A stretch of DNA of 64,000 bases from Rhyacophila brunnea (GCA_022495005.1 JAGYXB010001067.1:1178001-1242000), one strand, 5' to 3'; shown: positions 10,232 through 21,764, counted from the stretch's first letter. Made by a program: numbers and translations. Notes: a model not told the origin generated them from the letters alone.

Positions 10232-10751
10232 TCGTCGCCGACACACTCTACAGCGAAGTTACAAGGGCGATTTGCGCGCTGTAGAGTTGTCATGTTATGA
10301 TAGATGATAGATGAGACTTAGTGCTCGACCGAAAGAAATAGAGCCAAGTGGCTGTGCAAGCGGAATGCCATATGCTCATATATGAAGAAACAAGTAAGTA
10401 GATAAGTATTATATATCTTTCATTAAAAACGGAATGGACTGAATTTTAAGAACCATTGCTCTACATACTCTTACGATAATGAGACCTTGTGCTTCTCTAT
10501 CTATGCCTATAGTCAGATTATAAAAGGCGACCAAGTGAAGTATGTAAGTAGGGTCCTGATTTTATTATTGTAATGTACAATACTAAGCCCACTGTAGTCA
10601 TGCTGTGACACGAAGCTTTAAGCTTCGATGATAGTGTTAGTTATTCGAATACAACATCGTTAACTGTTTGTAGAAAATGATAATTGTTGCATATTGAAAT
10701 AAATAGTAATGAATTGAACGAAATATCCAAAATCTTAACAGATTGCCGGAT
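10232..10751. other. Spacer with short palindromic repeat
   Basis: No gene. CTCTACAGCG at 10247-10256 pairs with CGCTGTAGAG at ~10278-10287. A related sequence occurs at 32150-32180 (CTCTGCAGCG...CACGCTGC), so this may be a tiny decayed MITE. Confidence 0.4.
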
Positions 10752-11034
10752 CAGGGGCCTTATGTTAGAACTTACGAGTTGTAGTCGCCCGGTCGACATG
10801 ACGTCATATGACATCATTGTGACGTACTACCGGAGTGATAATAGCATTCGAGAAAATAACGCTAGTCAAATGCTGGCGTTATTCATTGTCCCCATACACA
10901 AATAGGTGTTTCAGCGTAATAATATCTATGGTGAGCAGTGTGTTGGGCGGCTTCCCTCGAGCGTGTATTGACTGACGTCACAATTACGTCATGTCGTCGG
11001 GTGACTTGATATCACTAGTTAGAACATAGGGCTG
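10752..11034. mobile_element. MITE with long inverted repeats carrying TGACGT motifs
   Basis: The left end CAGGGGCCTTATGTTAGAAC and the right end (complement CAGCCCTATGTTCTAAC) form an imperfect TIR. It continues inward through CGACATGACGT on both arms, giving about 70-90 bp of inverted similarity around a short centre. No coding capacity. A TSD is not evident, so superfamily is left open. Confidence 0.65.
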
Positions 11035-11089
11035 CAGATTCGAATATTCAATATAATCGGCCTTGTACAATATGGCAGCAGCGAAGGGT

Positions 11090-11753
11090 GGAGATAGGCT
11101 GTTAAGATTCGACATAAATAGTGCACACTAAACTTTGTCATTCATATTTATTTGTTTTCGTTGAACTAAGAAAACAATTTGCAGATGGTGCTGGTTAGTT
11201 TTTAAAATGCAATTAAACCTTGCCTAAAACAAACCATAATAGTAGAATAAGGCTATGGAGATCCGACAAAAATAATGCACACTTTTTCAGTTACACTTAT
11301 TATTTTGTTTTCGTTGAATTAAGAATACATGTTACAATTAATGGTGTTGGTTAGTTTTTTAAATCCATTAGGCCCCCTGCCTAAACAAACTATAATCGAT
11401 GAAAATATTCTTGGATCTATTAAATATCCAAAATTATGTATGTTTTAACTCATTCGCTGCTGAGTAGATAATGATTTTTTAATTAGCACTTTTAAAATGC
11501 ACGTTAATTACATCGATCGGCCGCCTGGTCATTACGCGCCGGGTGCGTCTTCCGCGTCCAAAGTATTAATGGCATAATTTTAGATATTTCTACTGCGGCT
11601 TGGATAAGGCAAGAATTAATTGAATTTTTAAAACTAAAAAAACACCATCTACAAATTGTAGCATTAGTTCAATAAAAACAAATACGTTTGATTAACTAAG
11701 GGTAGTGTGCACTATTTATGTCGGATCTCAACAGCCTACCTCCACCCTTCGCC
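11090..11753. mobile_element. Long-TIR DNA transposon derivative (family LT1), copy 1
   Basis: Both ends read GCGAAGGGTGGAG, TAGGCTGTT, then AGATYCGACATAAATAGTGC on opposite strands. Similarity continues through TTTGTT, TTCAAC, CAATTTG and GGTG for about 150 bp per arm. A second, shorter version of the left arm lies in tandem at 11255-11410 (GGAGATCCGACAAAAATAATG), so the arm has been duplicated inside the element. No ORF. Superfamily not assigned because no TSD is clear. A relative lies at the right edge of the window. Confidence 0.75.
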
Positions 11754-11774
11754 ACTTCCAACATGGTCAACAGC

Positions 11775-12290
11775 ATTGAATTTATCGTAGTAGATTTTTG
11801 GGTTTTCACCGTGTGTCCTTCCTTCTTTCCATACAGGACACAAATTTGACTTTGAAACCCAAGATATTGGGGTCGGAATAAAGGATATTTCGCACGATTG
11901 GTAAAGGAGGCCATTGAAATCCATAGAAACCCTGAAAGTATTAATAGGGATGATGGATTACGGTTAAAAACGTCATGGCTTCCGGCACTCAGCAAAATCC
12001 AACATTCGTGCCGGTATCTCTGGTCGTAACGATTGACACATTACTCTGAGCAAAGTTTGCTCTTAGCTAATCGGATTCCTTTTGTCATTCTTAAAGCAAC
12101 GTTTACATTCATATACCTACACTACATTTCATCATAAAACATATCATCTCTTGATAATGGCCTCTGCAACGAGACCTAAACGTCGGAAGAAGGAAGGACA
12201 CACGGTGTATACCCAAAAATCTACTACGATAAAAAAAACAACCGTGAAAGCCTCAAAAATTATAATATACCATTGAATTTGATTTGATTT
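11775..12290. repeat. Inverted pair around a 360-bp spacer
   Basis: About 45 bp at 11780-11829 (complement GGAAGGACACACGGTG, then ACCCAAAAATCTACTACG) recurs in opposite orientation at 12187-12231. A TTGATTTGATTT tail follows at 12277-12289, like the 3' tail of the LINE ending at 10231. This could be two LINE 3' UTR pieces in opposite orientation. Confidence 0.5.
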
Positions 12291-13000
12291 CTCCTGCGGC
12301 ACTATTTTGGTTTTGTAGAATAACGTACTTTCGAATACAATTTACGAGTTCATAAAAACCGCCATATTGAATTCAGAGTACGTAATAAACAACTTCCGCC
12401 TGTTCTATTTTTGCGGTTTAAAATTTCAATTCGAAATCGATGGAACGCCGAAATCTCTGATCCCTCGTAAAATATAGGGCTGCGAAAAACGGCAGAAGCA
12501 TATAATAAATAGTGACCTTCCGGGACGCCAGGGGCGCAACCACTTCAGGGTTTACAGTCTCGGGGGTGCATAAATTCAAGTGTTTGCAGCTTAAAAACTG
12601 TCAAAGCAGTTAAGCTCTTTATCTTGCTTCGCCGAAAAATAAAATGGTATAATGCTAGCGGCTAACACGTCCAGCCAAAGGGAAGGATTTTCGAGCATTT
12701 TCACAACATTAAGCTATTTTTTGAATCTTCCAAATAAAATAATAAATTATCGCTTTGTATTCATTATATAGATACGTTATACATTGGTACACAAATAAAA
12801 CTAAATAAAATGCATTAATATTAAGTATACTTACATCGCTACATCTATACTAAAAAATACGAAGTTTGTCTAGAATTCAAAGGCTTCGAAACGGTAGGCT
12901 CTAGTAGCTAGAGTTCTAATTTGTTTACTGACAATTCCTTGACAAAATTAGGATCAATAGGCACGTATTGTAAGTTTTTATAGTAAGTATGCTGTGAGCA
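12291..13000. other. Unassigned; possible solitary hAT-like terminus
   Basis: No gene. CAGGGGCGCAACCACTTCAG at about 12520 looks like a hAT-type left end, but no facing right end was found nearby. Confidence 0.35.
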
Positions 13001-13003
13001 TTA

Positions 13004-13344
13004 ACCCCGTTTCAGATGGGACACCGGTGTCGCGCTCGATATAATATAGGAGGCCTTTGTATTCGAATTAAGGGGCCTTCGTATTATATTTATGAACGCC
13101 CCAGAGCTAATGAGTCAACGCGTATCCGGTACACTTTTCCGTCGGCCGCTACATTCTCAAGCCGCCGATACACTTGTTTTTATTACCGTAGCCAGTTTTA
13201 TGTTCTAATGTATAACGCGAAATTATGCGTTGGCCCATTAGCTCTGGGGCGTTTATAAACATAATACAAAGGCACCTTTATTCGAATACAAAAGCCTACT
13301 GTATTATATCGAGCGCGATATCGGTGTCCCGTCTGAAACGGGCC
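13004..13344. mobile_element. PIF/Harbinger-like MITE
   Basis: A 341-bp element with arms of about 120-130 bp. The left arm begins ACCCCGTTTCAGATGGG and the right arm (complement) GGCCCGTTTCAGACGGG. Both continue ACACCG, CGCGCTCGATATAATA, GTATTCGAAT and AACGCCCCAGAGCTAATG. TTA at 13001-13003 and 13345-13347 fits the 3-bp TWA target duplication of PIF/Harbinger transposons, whose TIRs often start GGGCC-like. The 80-codon ORF within is not a transposase. It is non-autonomous. Confidence 0.75.
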
Positions 13345-13347
13345 TTA

Positions 13348-14190
13348 TAGTTTCCTATACATAACCAAACTTAAAATTTATGGATGTATCTACTCCATTT
13401 TATATTAATTTATTAATTATTGGTAACCATAGTAACGACACAAGACAACTTCTTAGACGTCAACAATATCTCAATTTGAATTTAGTACATATCTTCAATT
13501 CAAGTAATGATGGATTACAATCTGGCCCAGACCCAGAATAAGGTATGTAGTAGTATGGAACAGTAAAAATATACGGACACGTTGGTAATAAATAAAATGG
13601 TATTCTCAAGAAATAGTTTTTTCAAATTCAGTGAATTGAAATAGGTAAAGCAAACAACATTAAGTCAATCTATACTCGACGTGAGATTATATCTATTTTA
13701 CTGGTGCATTATTTATTCTATAATTTTGTTTCAATGGTATGATTGTGAGAGAAAATACCTACCTATATTTTATTGTGTGAAAGCAACAGGTGGTAAATTT
13801 CCAAGTTACAATTGAAAAGAAGGGGTGGGGACTTTTAATGGGAAAATCGTGCGGTGTGGAGAGCGATTAGATTTGAAAATGAAGTTAATCAATTTAGTAC
13901 ATATTGCTGTTAATTATTTTGTGTAGTGCCGTAGGTGCCGTGCTAATGAATAGATGGGAAGACAATTTAAACATAGCATAGACATATTCAAAGAAAACCA
14001 GCCACAATTACAAACAATCCACGGCAGCGCGAGAGTATCCAGAGAAGGCAACACGACAAAAGTTACGGATTAAGGATTTAATCCCCATGTTTGCATATCA
14101 TATATGGGGACTCAATAAATCTGGTTTACTACGATGTATTCGCGATGGGTATACTGTAGTTTAAACAATCGAAGATATTATTATCTATAT
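13348..14190. other. Unassigned AT-rich spacer
   Basis: No gene or clear repeat. A small hairpin (AATCCCCAT...ATATGGGGA) lies at about 14078-14110. Confidence 0.45.
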
Positions 14191-14480
14191 TTGGCCACGT
14201 ATTTTTTTCCGACTTATACGCGGTGTAAATGAGAACTCTGCTATTCTTGGTAGTGTTCACCTGTCTATCCCTGATAACTACTATCTTAGAAATCGGAAGC
14301 ATCAGTAAGTTGTTTGTTTTCCCAAGGTGCAGGAATAACCTGCAATTGGTGATGCCAATTGAGAGGGCAATAATTCTGTTATATTCCACCTACGTGAGGA
14401 TGGGCGTTATTTTATAAATTCTTAAAATAGGGTCCACTTAGCTCATTCAGTGTACTTCCATCTATCTACTTTACAATTTG
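14191..14480 (+). mobile_element. Jockey/CR1-like LINE 3' fragment, same family as 9.7-10.2 kb
   Basis: Homologous to 9775-10080. Shared words include TTTTTTTCCGACTTATACGCGG, TGATGCCAATTG, GAGGGCAATAA and TAAAATAGGGTC. Encoded traces include FVFPRCRNNLQLVMPIERAI. 5'-truncated and internally shortened (about 25 bp missing before the ATATTCCACCTACGTGAG part). Confidence 0.8.
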
Positions 14481-15127
14481 TGTACCTACCTATTTACTCT
14501 TTCGCCGTCTAAAATTTAAAGTAAAAAATTGGATATAAAATAAATTTGCAATAAGGAGACGACTTCACAGCAATTAAGAAACCGGCGCGAAATTAAAATA
14601 TTTCATACAACAAGCAAGAGAATAAACTTTTACTTTAGAAATTACCTAACATTTTCAAACTGGAGCATACATTGTGCAACCTTATTATGTAAGTATCTTA
14701 TATTACGCAATATTTACTCGCGTACGAATTACCTGTATGAATTACAAAACACAGTAATTCAGTTAACCTGCGACTCGCAAAGCTCAAAATGTCCCATTTT
14801 AACCGCAACAATCCGATTTACTGCTCTATGCCACATACAATACACAGTGAAGATTATATTCATATAAGGAAAGAAGCAACGGTTCTTAAAGTATTAAGTG
14901 GGTGCTGGGAGACCCTCGTCAATGTCATTATAAATCTGCAGGTAAAAATTCACCTGTGTTCTCTTTATATCTAGTCGGGGAGGATATTCTATATCTGTTC
15001 AGTAACAATTGGACCCCAGACGTATTAAATAGATTAAAATAAAGGTTAGTATACATTTTATGTCAAGGGCTCAGCGTAATGTACTTAAATAGACATGTTT
15101 TTAAACAATTGAGTACGTACTAACTTA
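14481..15127. other. Unassigned spacer
   Basis: No gene. The 61-codon ORF at 14789-14974 has no recognisable motif. Confidence 0.45.
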
Positions 15128-15376
15128 TATGTGTCGGCTATAACGTGTTGGCTTATAATGTCGTGGATCCCAGGTTCGAATCATGTGTCTGGCAAATACA
15201 CATATTGTTTTTTTTTTTTAATTTGTGATGTGAGTCAGAGTATGGACCTAATAGGTTGAGCAAGTGGGGCACATCCATTTCTTGTAAATACAAAAATCCG
15301 ATAATATAAACCTCCACCCTGTGGAGTGTGGAGGCCCGCACATATGATCCCATTAGGATCGGACATGGTCAAAAGA
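15128..15376 (+). mobile_element. SINE S1, copy b
   Basis: Plus-oriented. The degenerate head is followed by the B box CCAGGTTCGAATC at 15170-15182. The body has GGTTGAGCAAGTGG and ends CTCCACCCTGTGGAGTGTGGAGG, CATATGATC and GGATCGGACATGGTC, then an A-rich run. A T-run expansion lies at 15208-15219. Confidence 0.85.
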
Positions 15377-15725
15377 AGAAAATGAGAAATATTGCGACAA
15401 AGTGAAAATTAATTTTGTAGCAACAAGGAATGAAGGGTAAAAATTTGACTAATTAAGAAGTCAGTAATGACCATCGTAATTGACTATGCACTTTTCATTT
15501 TGTCTCTGTTTCTATCTAAATGAACGTTACAATTAGGTACAAGTCGTGGAGATGAAACAATTTTCGCGTGCTGCGCAAACATTATTAAAAAAAAAATGAT
15601 AAATTCGTTGTAAAAATAACAAAACGCTGAATGAAATAAAATTGCATACAATTTTAGGTTACAGATAGTAGAGTGGCAATTTTATTCAGATAATGGGCGG
15701 CACGGCACTGTGCTTACGTATATCA
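15377..15725. other. Unassigned spacer
   Basis: No gene or repeat recognised. Confidence 0.45.
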
Positions 15726-15733
15726 CTGCTTAC

Positions 15734-16100
15734 CAATGACATTAATATGGACGAATCATCTGGGAATAAAAATGACATTCACTTTTTTGTCGGGTCTGCC
15801 GAATGGCATAATCTGTTCTAACGCCATTACAATAAAGGTGATATTGCTATTAATTCCCGACGCTTTTTGTCAGGTCTACCGAACGGTTCGGTTCGAACGG
15901 GTTCGCTCAAATGAACATTGACACTAGAAACACTATTCTAACGCCATTACAATAAAGGTGATATTGATATAAATTCCCGATGCGTCATATCGCATAATGG
16001 AAATTGCGTGACGTCTACCTATACATGTGCGAATGTCGCTGTGCGTGAATTTAATTGCTAGCTACTGTATTGAGTGCGTTGTCCATTAATAATGTCATTG
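15734..16100. mobile_element. P-element-like MITE with perfect 8-bp TSD
   Basis: The element starts CAATGACATTAATATGGAC and ends GTCCATTAATAATGTCATTG, a TIR of about 20 bp. CTGCTTAC at 15726-15733 and 16101-16108 is a perfect 8-bp TSD. Inside is a direct repeat of about 45 bp: TCTAACGCCATTACAATAAA followed by GGTGATATTG, at about 15818-15860 and 15938-15975. Non-coding. It shares ends and internal blocks with the longer copy at 39335-39982, which carries a THAP-like start. The P assignment depends on that relative; hAT also makes 8-bp TSDs. Confidence 0.7.
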
Positions 16101-16274
16101 CTGCTTACTGATTTCATATTATTATTATAATTTACCCCACCTGGATCTTAATGTGTCATTCAGGTAGGGGTTCCATGAGATTTTACAAAATGCTCCTGCA
16201 TGAAAATCATTGCTCTAGAAACCTAGACAATTTGATTCAGTACCTACTATGTCATAATTATTGAGACTGGCAAC

Positions 16275-16869
16275 TAGAGTTGTTTCGGGAATTCTCGAGA
16301 AATTTTCGAGATTTTCCATCCCAATCTTGAGAAATGAAATTTTTAACATTTCGGGAAATCCTGGATCTCGAGAATCTTTACTCGGAATTCGGGATTTCTT
16401 TATTATCAAATATTAATTGAGAAAACCATTTTCTATATGAAAAAAGTGAACAGGAAACACAAAACGTTCAAAGACTGATCGGGTCATTTAACACAATTAA
16501 GCCGACGTCGACTCAAAATGAGCGCAATTTTTGCAACATCAGGGAATTTCGTGTCTCAAAAGCGTACGCGATTGTCAGACGCAGCGATCGACAGTCTGTA
16601 TTTTTTGAAATTCTATTTTAATAAGTAATGTTTTGATTTATTTCTACTTTATTTTATTTGTCTTCTTAAATAAATTTAAAAAAAAACATATTTTTTTGGA
16701 ATTGGTCTGTTTTTACACTGATTTTAGGATTTTTACAGGTTTTTTTAAATTTTCCGATATCTCGAGAATTCTTTTTTGGAAATCCGGAATCTCAAGAATT
16801 GAAAATTTTATCATTTTGGGAAATCCTGAATCCCGAGATTGAGATTTTCTCGGAAAATACCCAACTCTA
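16275..16869. mobile_element. hAT-like MITE with perfect 8-bp TSD
   Basis: Left end TAGAGTTGTTTCGGGAATTC and right end (complement TAGAGTTGGGTATTTTCCG) form a TIR with TCTCGAGAA/TCTCGGGATT-type subterminal repeats. CTGGCAAC at 16267-16274 and 16870-16877 is a perfect 8-bp TSD. The internal 380 bp show no transposase. It is related in style, but not by end sequence, to the element at 46529-47351. Confidence 0.8.
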
Positions 16870-16877
16870 CTGGCAAC

Positions 16878-17426
16878 CTGTAGTAACTTGCTGTATTAAT
16901 GTTGTCGCAACTAAGCCCTAAGGCCTTGTCCAGATTAGTCCTTGACAAGCTCTAAAGGAAATTAGAAAAAAAAAAACCACAAATGTTTTTATTATAAGGA
17001 GAATTGTTGGTGCGAATAGCCCAACCACCAGCTTTGCGGCGAGGTATCTTTTAAGCCTTGCAATTTGCAGTCACTGCTTTTCACCAATTCAAATATAACC
17101 AAAAAAATAACAATGTTCCGTGTTCGCACTAGCGTTCGACTTCTTTTGGAACGGATTATGGAGGAAACGTCAAATTAGGAATGCATATTAATACCCCAAA
17201 GAAAACTGGGTAGATAAGCTTTCTATTCATTTAAGTACTATGTTATGTATATATTACGAATTACAATCCATTTCCTTTTACTGGATATTGGTAGCGGTGA
17301 TTTTCTTTGACGCAACCTTTAAACATCTCTAACTGGTGTTGAATAATTATTTAATTGTACATATTTTGTCAAATAACAGAACATTATTTTCAAACAATGT
17401 TAAAATGACAAGAAGGTAAAACATGC
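16878..17426. other. Unassigned spacer
   Basis: No gene or repeat recognised. Confidence 0.45.
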
Positions 17427-17554
17427 GTTGCTAAGAGACAGCAAATTAAGGCAGATATTTCGAATATTATATATTATTTGATAGTGGTTTGTTGCTAAGA
17501 GAGAGCAAATTAAGGCAGATATTTCGAATATTATATATTATTTGATAGTGGATA
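17427..17554. repeat. 64-bp tandem duplication
   Basis: Two adjacent units starting GTTGCTAAGAGA, 64 bp apart, with a single clear difference (GAGACAGC versus GAGAGAGC). Recent segmental duplication. Confidence 0.9.
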
Positions 17555-17618
17555 GCGTGGACGTGATTTTTTCACCTATGTGTACCTACCTACTGCCTCA
17601 TTAATGGAAAGATTTTAC

Positions 17619-17740
17619 CCCGTCGCCATCACAAAACAAATTGACGAGTTCACAGCTCGACTTTCGCTCTCCGATTGCCAGCCAGTCCGAAATTTCGTCG
17701 CACCTATAGTTGAAAATTATTTGCCGTTTCACTGAAGTAC
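17619..17740 (-). repeat. R4 repeat, truncated copy
   Basis: Complement of the first ~120 bp of the R4 copies at 38810 and 58140 (ends TTGCCGTTTCACTGAAGTAC). It lacks the other two-thirds, including the tRNA-like end. Confidence 0.75.
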
Positions 17741-18364
17741 CGTCTTAACGAGAATAAATTTAATTAAATTCGGTTATATATAATATGTTTGAATGAATTA
17801 TTCAGAATAAAAAAAAATATAAATCGTTCCAATGAAAGGATTTATTGAGAAGATTAAAATGTATCGAAAGTGTCATCAAAATCAGTCAATGCGTCAGATC
17901 TCACGTCACTAAACTGGATGGATATTGGTCCAACGGTAAGATTATAAGACTAAAGAATAAAAAAGACAGATTTATATATCAGATCAAAGATGTAATTTAG
18001 CACTGACTCTTATTATGTCTTAGAACGATTATGTAATTGTTAAATATTAAAATATTATTATATCACGGCTAGATTATATTTATAATTTGGTAAATATATC
18101 AATCTAAACAAAATATATCTTATACACGCTACTCAGCATCACATAGAATTATTAAAATATATTCCGCCCCATGTTCATTGGGCTAATTAATATTTATTTC
18201 TCCGACGAAATGGGAGGAAGAGTGATTTCATTTAAGGCTACCCTAGATTCGCGGCGTCTACTATAACACATTTACACAGTCAAATGGAAAAAAAAAGAGC
18301 CGAGCAACTCCATGCTAATCTGTAATAGGTAAAGCCAATTAGCCGGCAAATATCTGTGATCCAC
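17741..18364. other. Unassigned spacer
   Basis: AT-rich, without recognisable coding sequence. Confidence 0.45.
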
Positions 18365-18470
18365 CAAATCGCTTCGAATATTGATATATTCCACGTGAGA
18401 TGAGTGTAAGTTCTGTAAGTTGACGTTAAATCCTTAAAACAATGTCTACTTATGCTTAGCCTATTTGGCA
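18365..18470 (+). mobile_element. Small 3' fragment of the 10-kb Jockey/CR1-like LINE family
   Basis: AAATCGCTTCGAATATTGAT, ATATTCCAC and the following bases match 9958-10050 (AAATCGCTTCGGATATTGAT). A decayed remnant. Confidence 0.65.
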
Positions 18471-18932
18471 CTTAATTTTTCGATAATTATTCTATTAATA
18501 ACTCTTTATATAGGTACTGTTTTTACGTCTTTAAGGTTTAAACCTTTAGCTACTATGATGTTTTTCAAATTCCCAATGAGAAATGCTACCATTCATAATT
18601 ACTATTGTTGATAAAAATCGATTGTGCAACATCTGAATATTATTTTAGCAGATTGCGTGTGGGAGACTAATAGCATCAAGACTAGTAATACAACATACAA
18701 TCCATTTTACAGTATTTCAGCCTAAGTTTAATAACACTAATGGCTTATAACGTTTTAGAAGTTTTATAACGAGGTATGTACCTACATGGATTTAACAATC
18801 TATAAGTACCTTTTCTCAGCACCCTCTGCCTTCCCTTGCTGATTGCTGCCGTGATCAGTGTCAGGTTGGCCTCCGGAGAATGAGGGCGGGAGGGAGGGAG
18901 GGCCCCGGAAAGACGGTAACGGCTGCCTACCG

Positions 18933-19660
18933 ATGACCATTGCCACCTATAACGCGAGAACATTATCCAGCAACGCCAAACTTCTAGAGCTCGAAGAAGA
19001 ACTCGAAAAAATCCATTGGGATGTTGTCGGGCTCAGCGAGGTAAGACGACAAGGAGACGATATCGTCAATCTCCACAGCGGACATGTACTCTGTTATAAT
19101 GGGACTAAGACCGGACGCACAAGCGGTGTCGGATTTTTAATCCACAGACTCTGGAAAGATCGCATAGTTGAATTTGATTTCTCCTCAGATAGAGTAGCAA
19201 GTTTAACACTTCAGCTCAGCAAAAGACACCAGATTCTGCTTTTGCAAGTTTATGCGCCCACTCAAAACTCACCTGATGAAAAAGTGGAGGAGCTATATGA
19301 AGAAATCAGTACGTTGAAAAATAAACGGAAATGTCACTTCACTATCATCATGGGAGACTTTAATGCACGAATCGGATCTCAACACCAGGATGATGTAGCG
19401 GTCGGGCACTTCGGACATGGCACCAGGGATGGCCGAGGAGACATGTTAGTGGAGTTTGCGGAAAACCACAATCTCTACATCATGAACTCATTCTTCAAAA
19501 GAAGCCTTCTCGAAAATGGACATGGCGAAGCCCAGCAAAACGAACCAGCGAAATCGACTACATCCTCACCGACAAGAAGGATATTTTTCTAGACTGCACA
19601 GTCATTAACAAATTTAATACTGGCAGCGACCACCGAATGGTAAGGTGTAAAGTACGATTT
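18933..19660 (+). pseudogene. RTE ORF, endonuclease domain
   Basis: Start chosen at the second Met (18933, MTIATYNARTL), because the 25 residues before it (from 18858) are low-complexity Gly/Arg. EEP endonuclease motifs appear in order: ATYNARTL (Asn), GLSEVRRQG (catalytic Glu), LLLQVYAPTQ, and IIMGDFNARIG (catalytic Asp and Asn). After a frameshift at about 19500-19540 come SEIDYILTD and GSDHRMVR (catalytic His), in the frame used by the RT part. The enzyme would nick target DNA to prime reverse transcription. All catalytic residues are present, but the frameshift breaks the protein. Confidence 0.88.
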
Positions 19661-21460
19661 AACATCAAACGTGAGAGATCCAAACTGATGCAGAAGCCCA
19701 GAGTCTGCAGAGGCTTGAGAAGCAGAGTCGAATTCCAACAAGAGCTGGAGAACAGGTTAGCGGCTTTCCAGGCTGAAAATGACCCCATCTCCCTACAAAA
19801 CACCGATGCAGTAACAAAAATCATTATAGAATCTTCGGAAGAGACAGTTGCTGCTGGGGTTGAACGAGTAAGCAAACTTTCAAAGGAAACGTTGAATCTT
19901 ATGAAGCTGCGTAGGAGTACGAAAAGCGAACAACAAGTTGCAAATGATCTCGAGTACTCCACGCTGTGCAAAACTCTACGTAAAAACATACGAGAAGATC
20001 TTCGTAAGTTCAATATGAACCTTGTTGAATCAATTGTTGCGTCAGGAAGGAGCTTACATAAGAACAAGCAGCATCTGTCAATAGGGAGAAGGCAGATCAC
20101 GACACTAAAAGCGCAAGATGGAAGTATCGTGCGTAACTGGGATCATCTACTGGACACTGTTGTAGAGTTTTACAGCGCTCTATACAAAGATGACACTGAC
20201 ATCAATTCAGATCTTCCAGTGAACGGAGAATATGGAGATCCTCTTCCTGAGGTTACTACCACAGAGGTGGAATATGCTACGAGTATAATGTGCATGAAGA
20301 GTGGGAAAGCCCCGGGAGAAGATGGGCTGACTATCGATGTTCTCAAACGGGCCGGGAGGACGGTGAGCAAAGTACTCGCACGTCTGTTCACGTCTTGTCT
20401 GCACGAAGAGAACATCCCAGAGTCATGGAAAAATGCCTCCATTATTATTCTCCATAAGAAAGGAGACACTGAAGATCTGAAAAACTATCGACCAATTAGT
20501 CTGCTGCCAATTCTGTATAAGGTTTTCACGAAAATACTCTCAAACCGTCTCGAAACAGTTCTAGACGAGAACCAACCAAGAGAGCAAGCCGGTTTCAGAA
20601 GAGGCTACAGTACTATGGATCATATACAGGTTGTCAGGGAAATCATAGAGCGCTACCAGGAATACAAACTGCGATTATATCTTGGTTTTATAGACTATGA
20701 AAAGGCGTTTGATTCCATCAAAAATTCTCAATTATAGACGCCCTTAGCAACCAAGGAATTTCCAGACGCTATATAAACATATTGAACAGTATATACAGTG
20801 ATGCCACAGCATGCGTGAAACTCCAAAAACGGTCGTGTAAATTCCCCATTAACAAAGGTGTCCGGCAAGGTGATACCATTTCACCTAAACTATTCACCGC
20901 TACTCTTGAGGACTTATTTAGGAAACTTGATTGGGAGGAAAAGGTGTTCCAATTAATGGGGAGCACCTCAGTCACCTGCGCTTTGCAGATGATATTGTTA
21001 TACTCTCACAAGACCCGAAAGACCTCCAAAGTAGAATGCAAGAACTCGCGGTTGTCAGTCAAACGGTCGGTCTAAAGATAAATGTCTCAAAGACAAAAGT
21101 GATGAGGAACTGTTTTCCGGACCCTGCGATTATCTGTATTTCTGGCACCCAACTCGAGCAAGTCAGCAGCTACGTCTATCTCGGACAGCAGGTGTCCATA
21201 GACGGAAGCATGCATGATGAAATTGCTCGAAGAACAAAACTGGGATGGAGTGCTTTCGGACGTCTGAATATTATCTTCAAAAGTGACCTACCATTATGTC
21301 TTAAGCGTAAGGTGTTCAACCAATGTGTGCTACCCGTGCTCACGTATGGCTGCGAGACGTGGACCCTCAACACGAGAGATGTCCAAAGGCTAAGAGTCAC
21401 ACAGCGAGGCATGGAGGTGCATGTTGGGCATCACGCGAAAGGACCGCAAGAGAAACGAAT
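19661..21460 (+). pseudogene. RTE ORF, reverse transcriptase domain
   Basis: Motifs in order: GKAPGEDGLTIDVLK, ASIIILHKKGDTEDLKNYRP, QAGFRRGYSTMDHIQ, and GFIDYEKAFDSI (motif A, first catalytic Asp). A frameshift follows near 20730. Next come SNQGISRRYINILNSIYSD and GVRQGDTISPKLFTA, a frameshift near 20940, then HLRFADDIVIL (FADD box at 20982-20993, catalytic Asp pair). The thumb region has SYVYLGQQVS and VLPVLTYGCETWTL. A further frameshift falls near 21410. The catalytic residues are intact; the reading frame is not. Confidence 0.88.
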
Positions 21461-21743
21461 GGGTTAGGAAGCAGACAAGAGTACGCGATGTAATAGACGT
21501 TGCCAAACAGCTGAAATGGAGATGGGCGGGACACATTGCTCGCCGAAAGGATGGCCGCTGGACAAATGCCGTCATCCAGTGGTACCCAAGGGGTACGAAA
21601 CGGCCACAGGGTCGCCCTAAAAGCCGCTGAATTGACGAACTGGTAAAGTTCAGCGGAAATACGTGGCAGCGAACGACACAGGACCGAGAGAGTTGGAGAA
21701 AGCTTGGGGAGGCCTTCATCCAGCAGTGGATTGACCCCGACTG
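21421..21743 (+). pseudogene. RTE ORF, C-terminal tail
   Basis: MLGITRKDRKRNEWVRKQT, then LKWRWAGHIARRKDGRW and RGTKRPQGRPKSR. An in-frame TGA at 21628 replaces what is probably Trp. The reading then continues IDELVKFSGNTWQRTTQDRE and WRKLGEAFIQQWIDPD with the natural stop at 21741. 'GHIAR..D.RW' and 'RP..RW.D.' are the standard tail of RTE proteins. Confidence 0.85.
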
Positions 21744-21764
21744 ATGATGATGATAAGTACCTTT

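Larger units (their letters stand above)
18814..21752 (+). mobile_element. RTE-clade LINE, nearly full length, 12-bp TSD
   Basis: A 2.94-kb element flanked by ATAAGTACCTTT at 18802-18813 and 21753-21764. One long protein (endonuclease, reverse transcriptase, C-terminal tail) can be followed through four frameshifts and a stop. There is no separate gag ORF, a short 5' leader, and a TGATGATGATG-type 3' end, all usual in the RTE clade. The typical length is about 3.2 kb, so the 5' end is complete or nearly so. The damage means it is inactive. Two 3' fragments of the same family lie at 1905-2238 and 4187-4240. Confidence 0.9.

Noticed and set aside
12520..12560. hAT left terminus CAGGGGCGCAACC
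   Set aside because: No facing right end or TSD was found within several kb, so no element was called.
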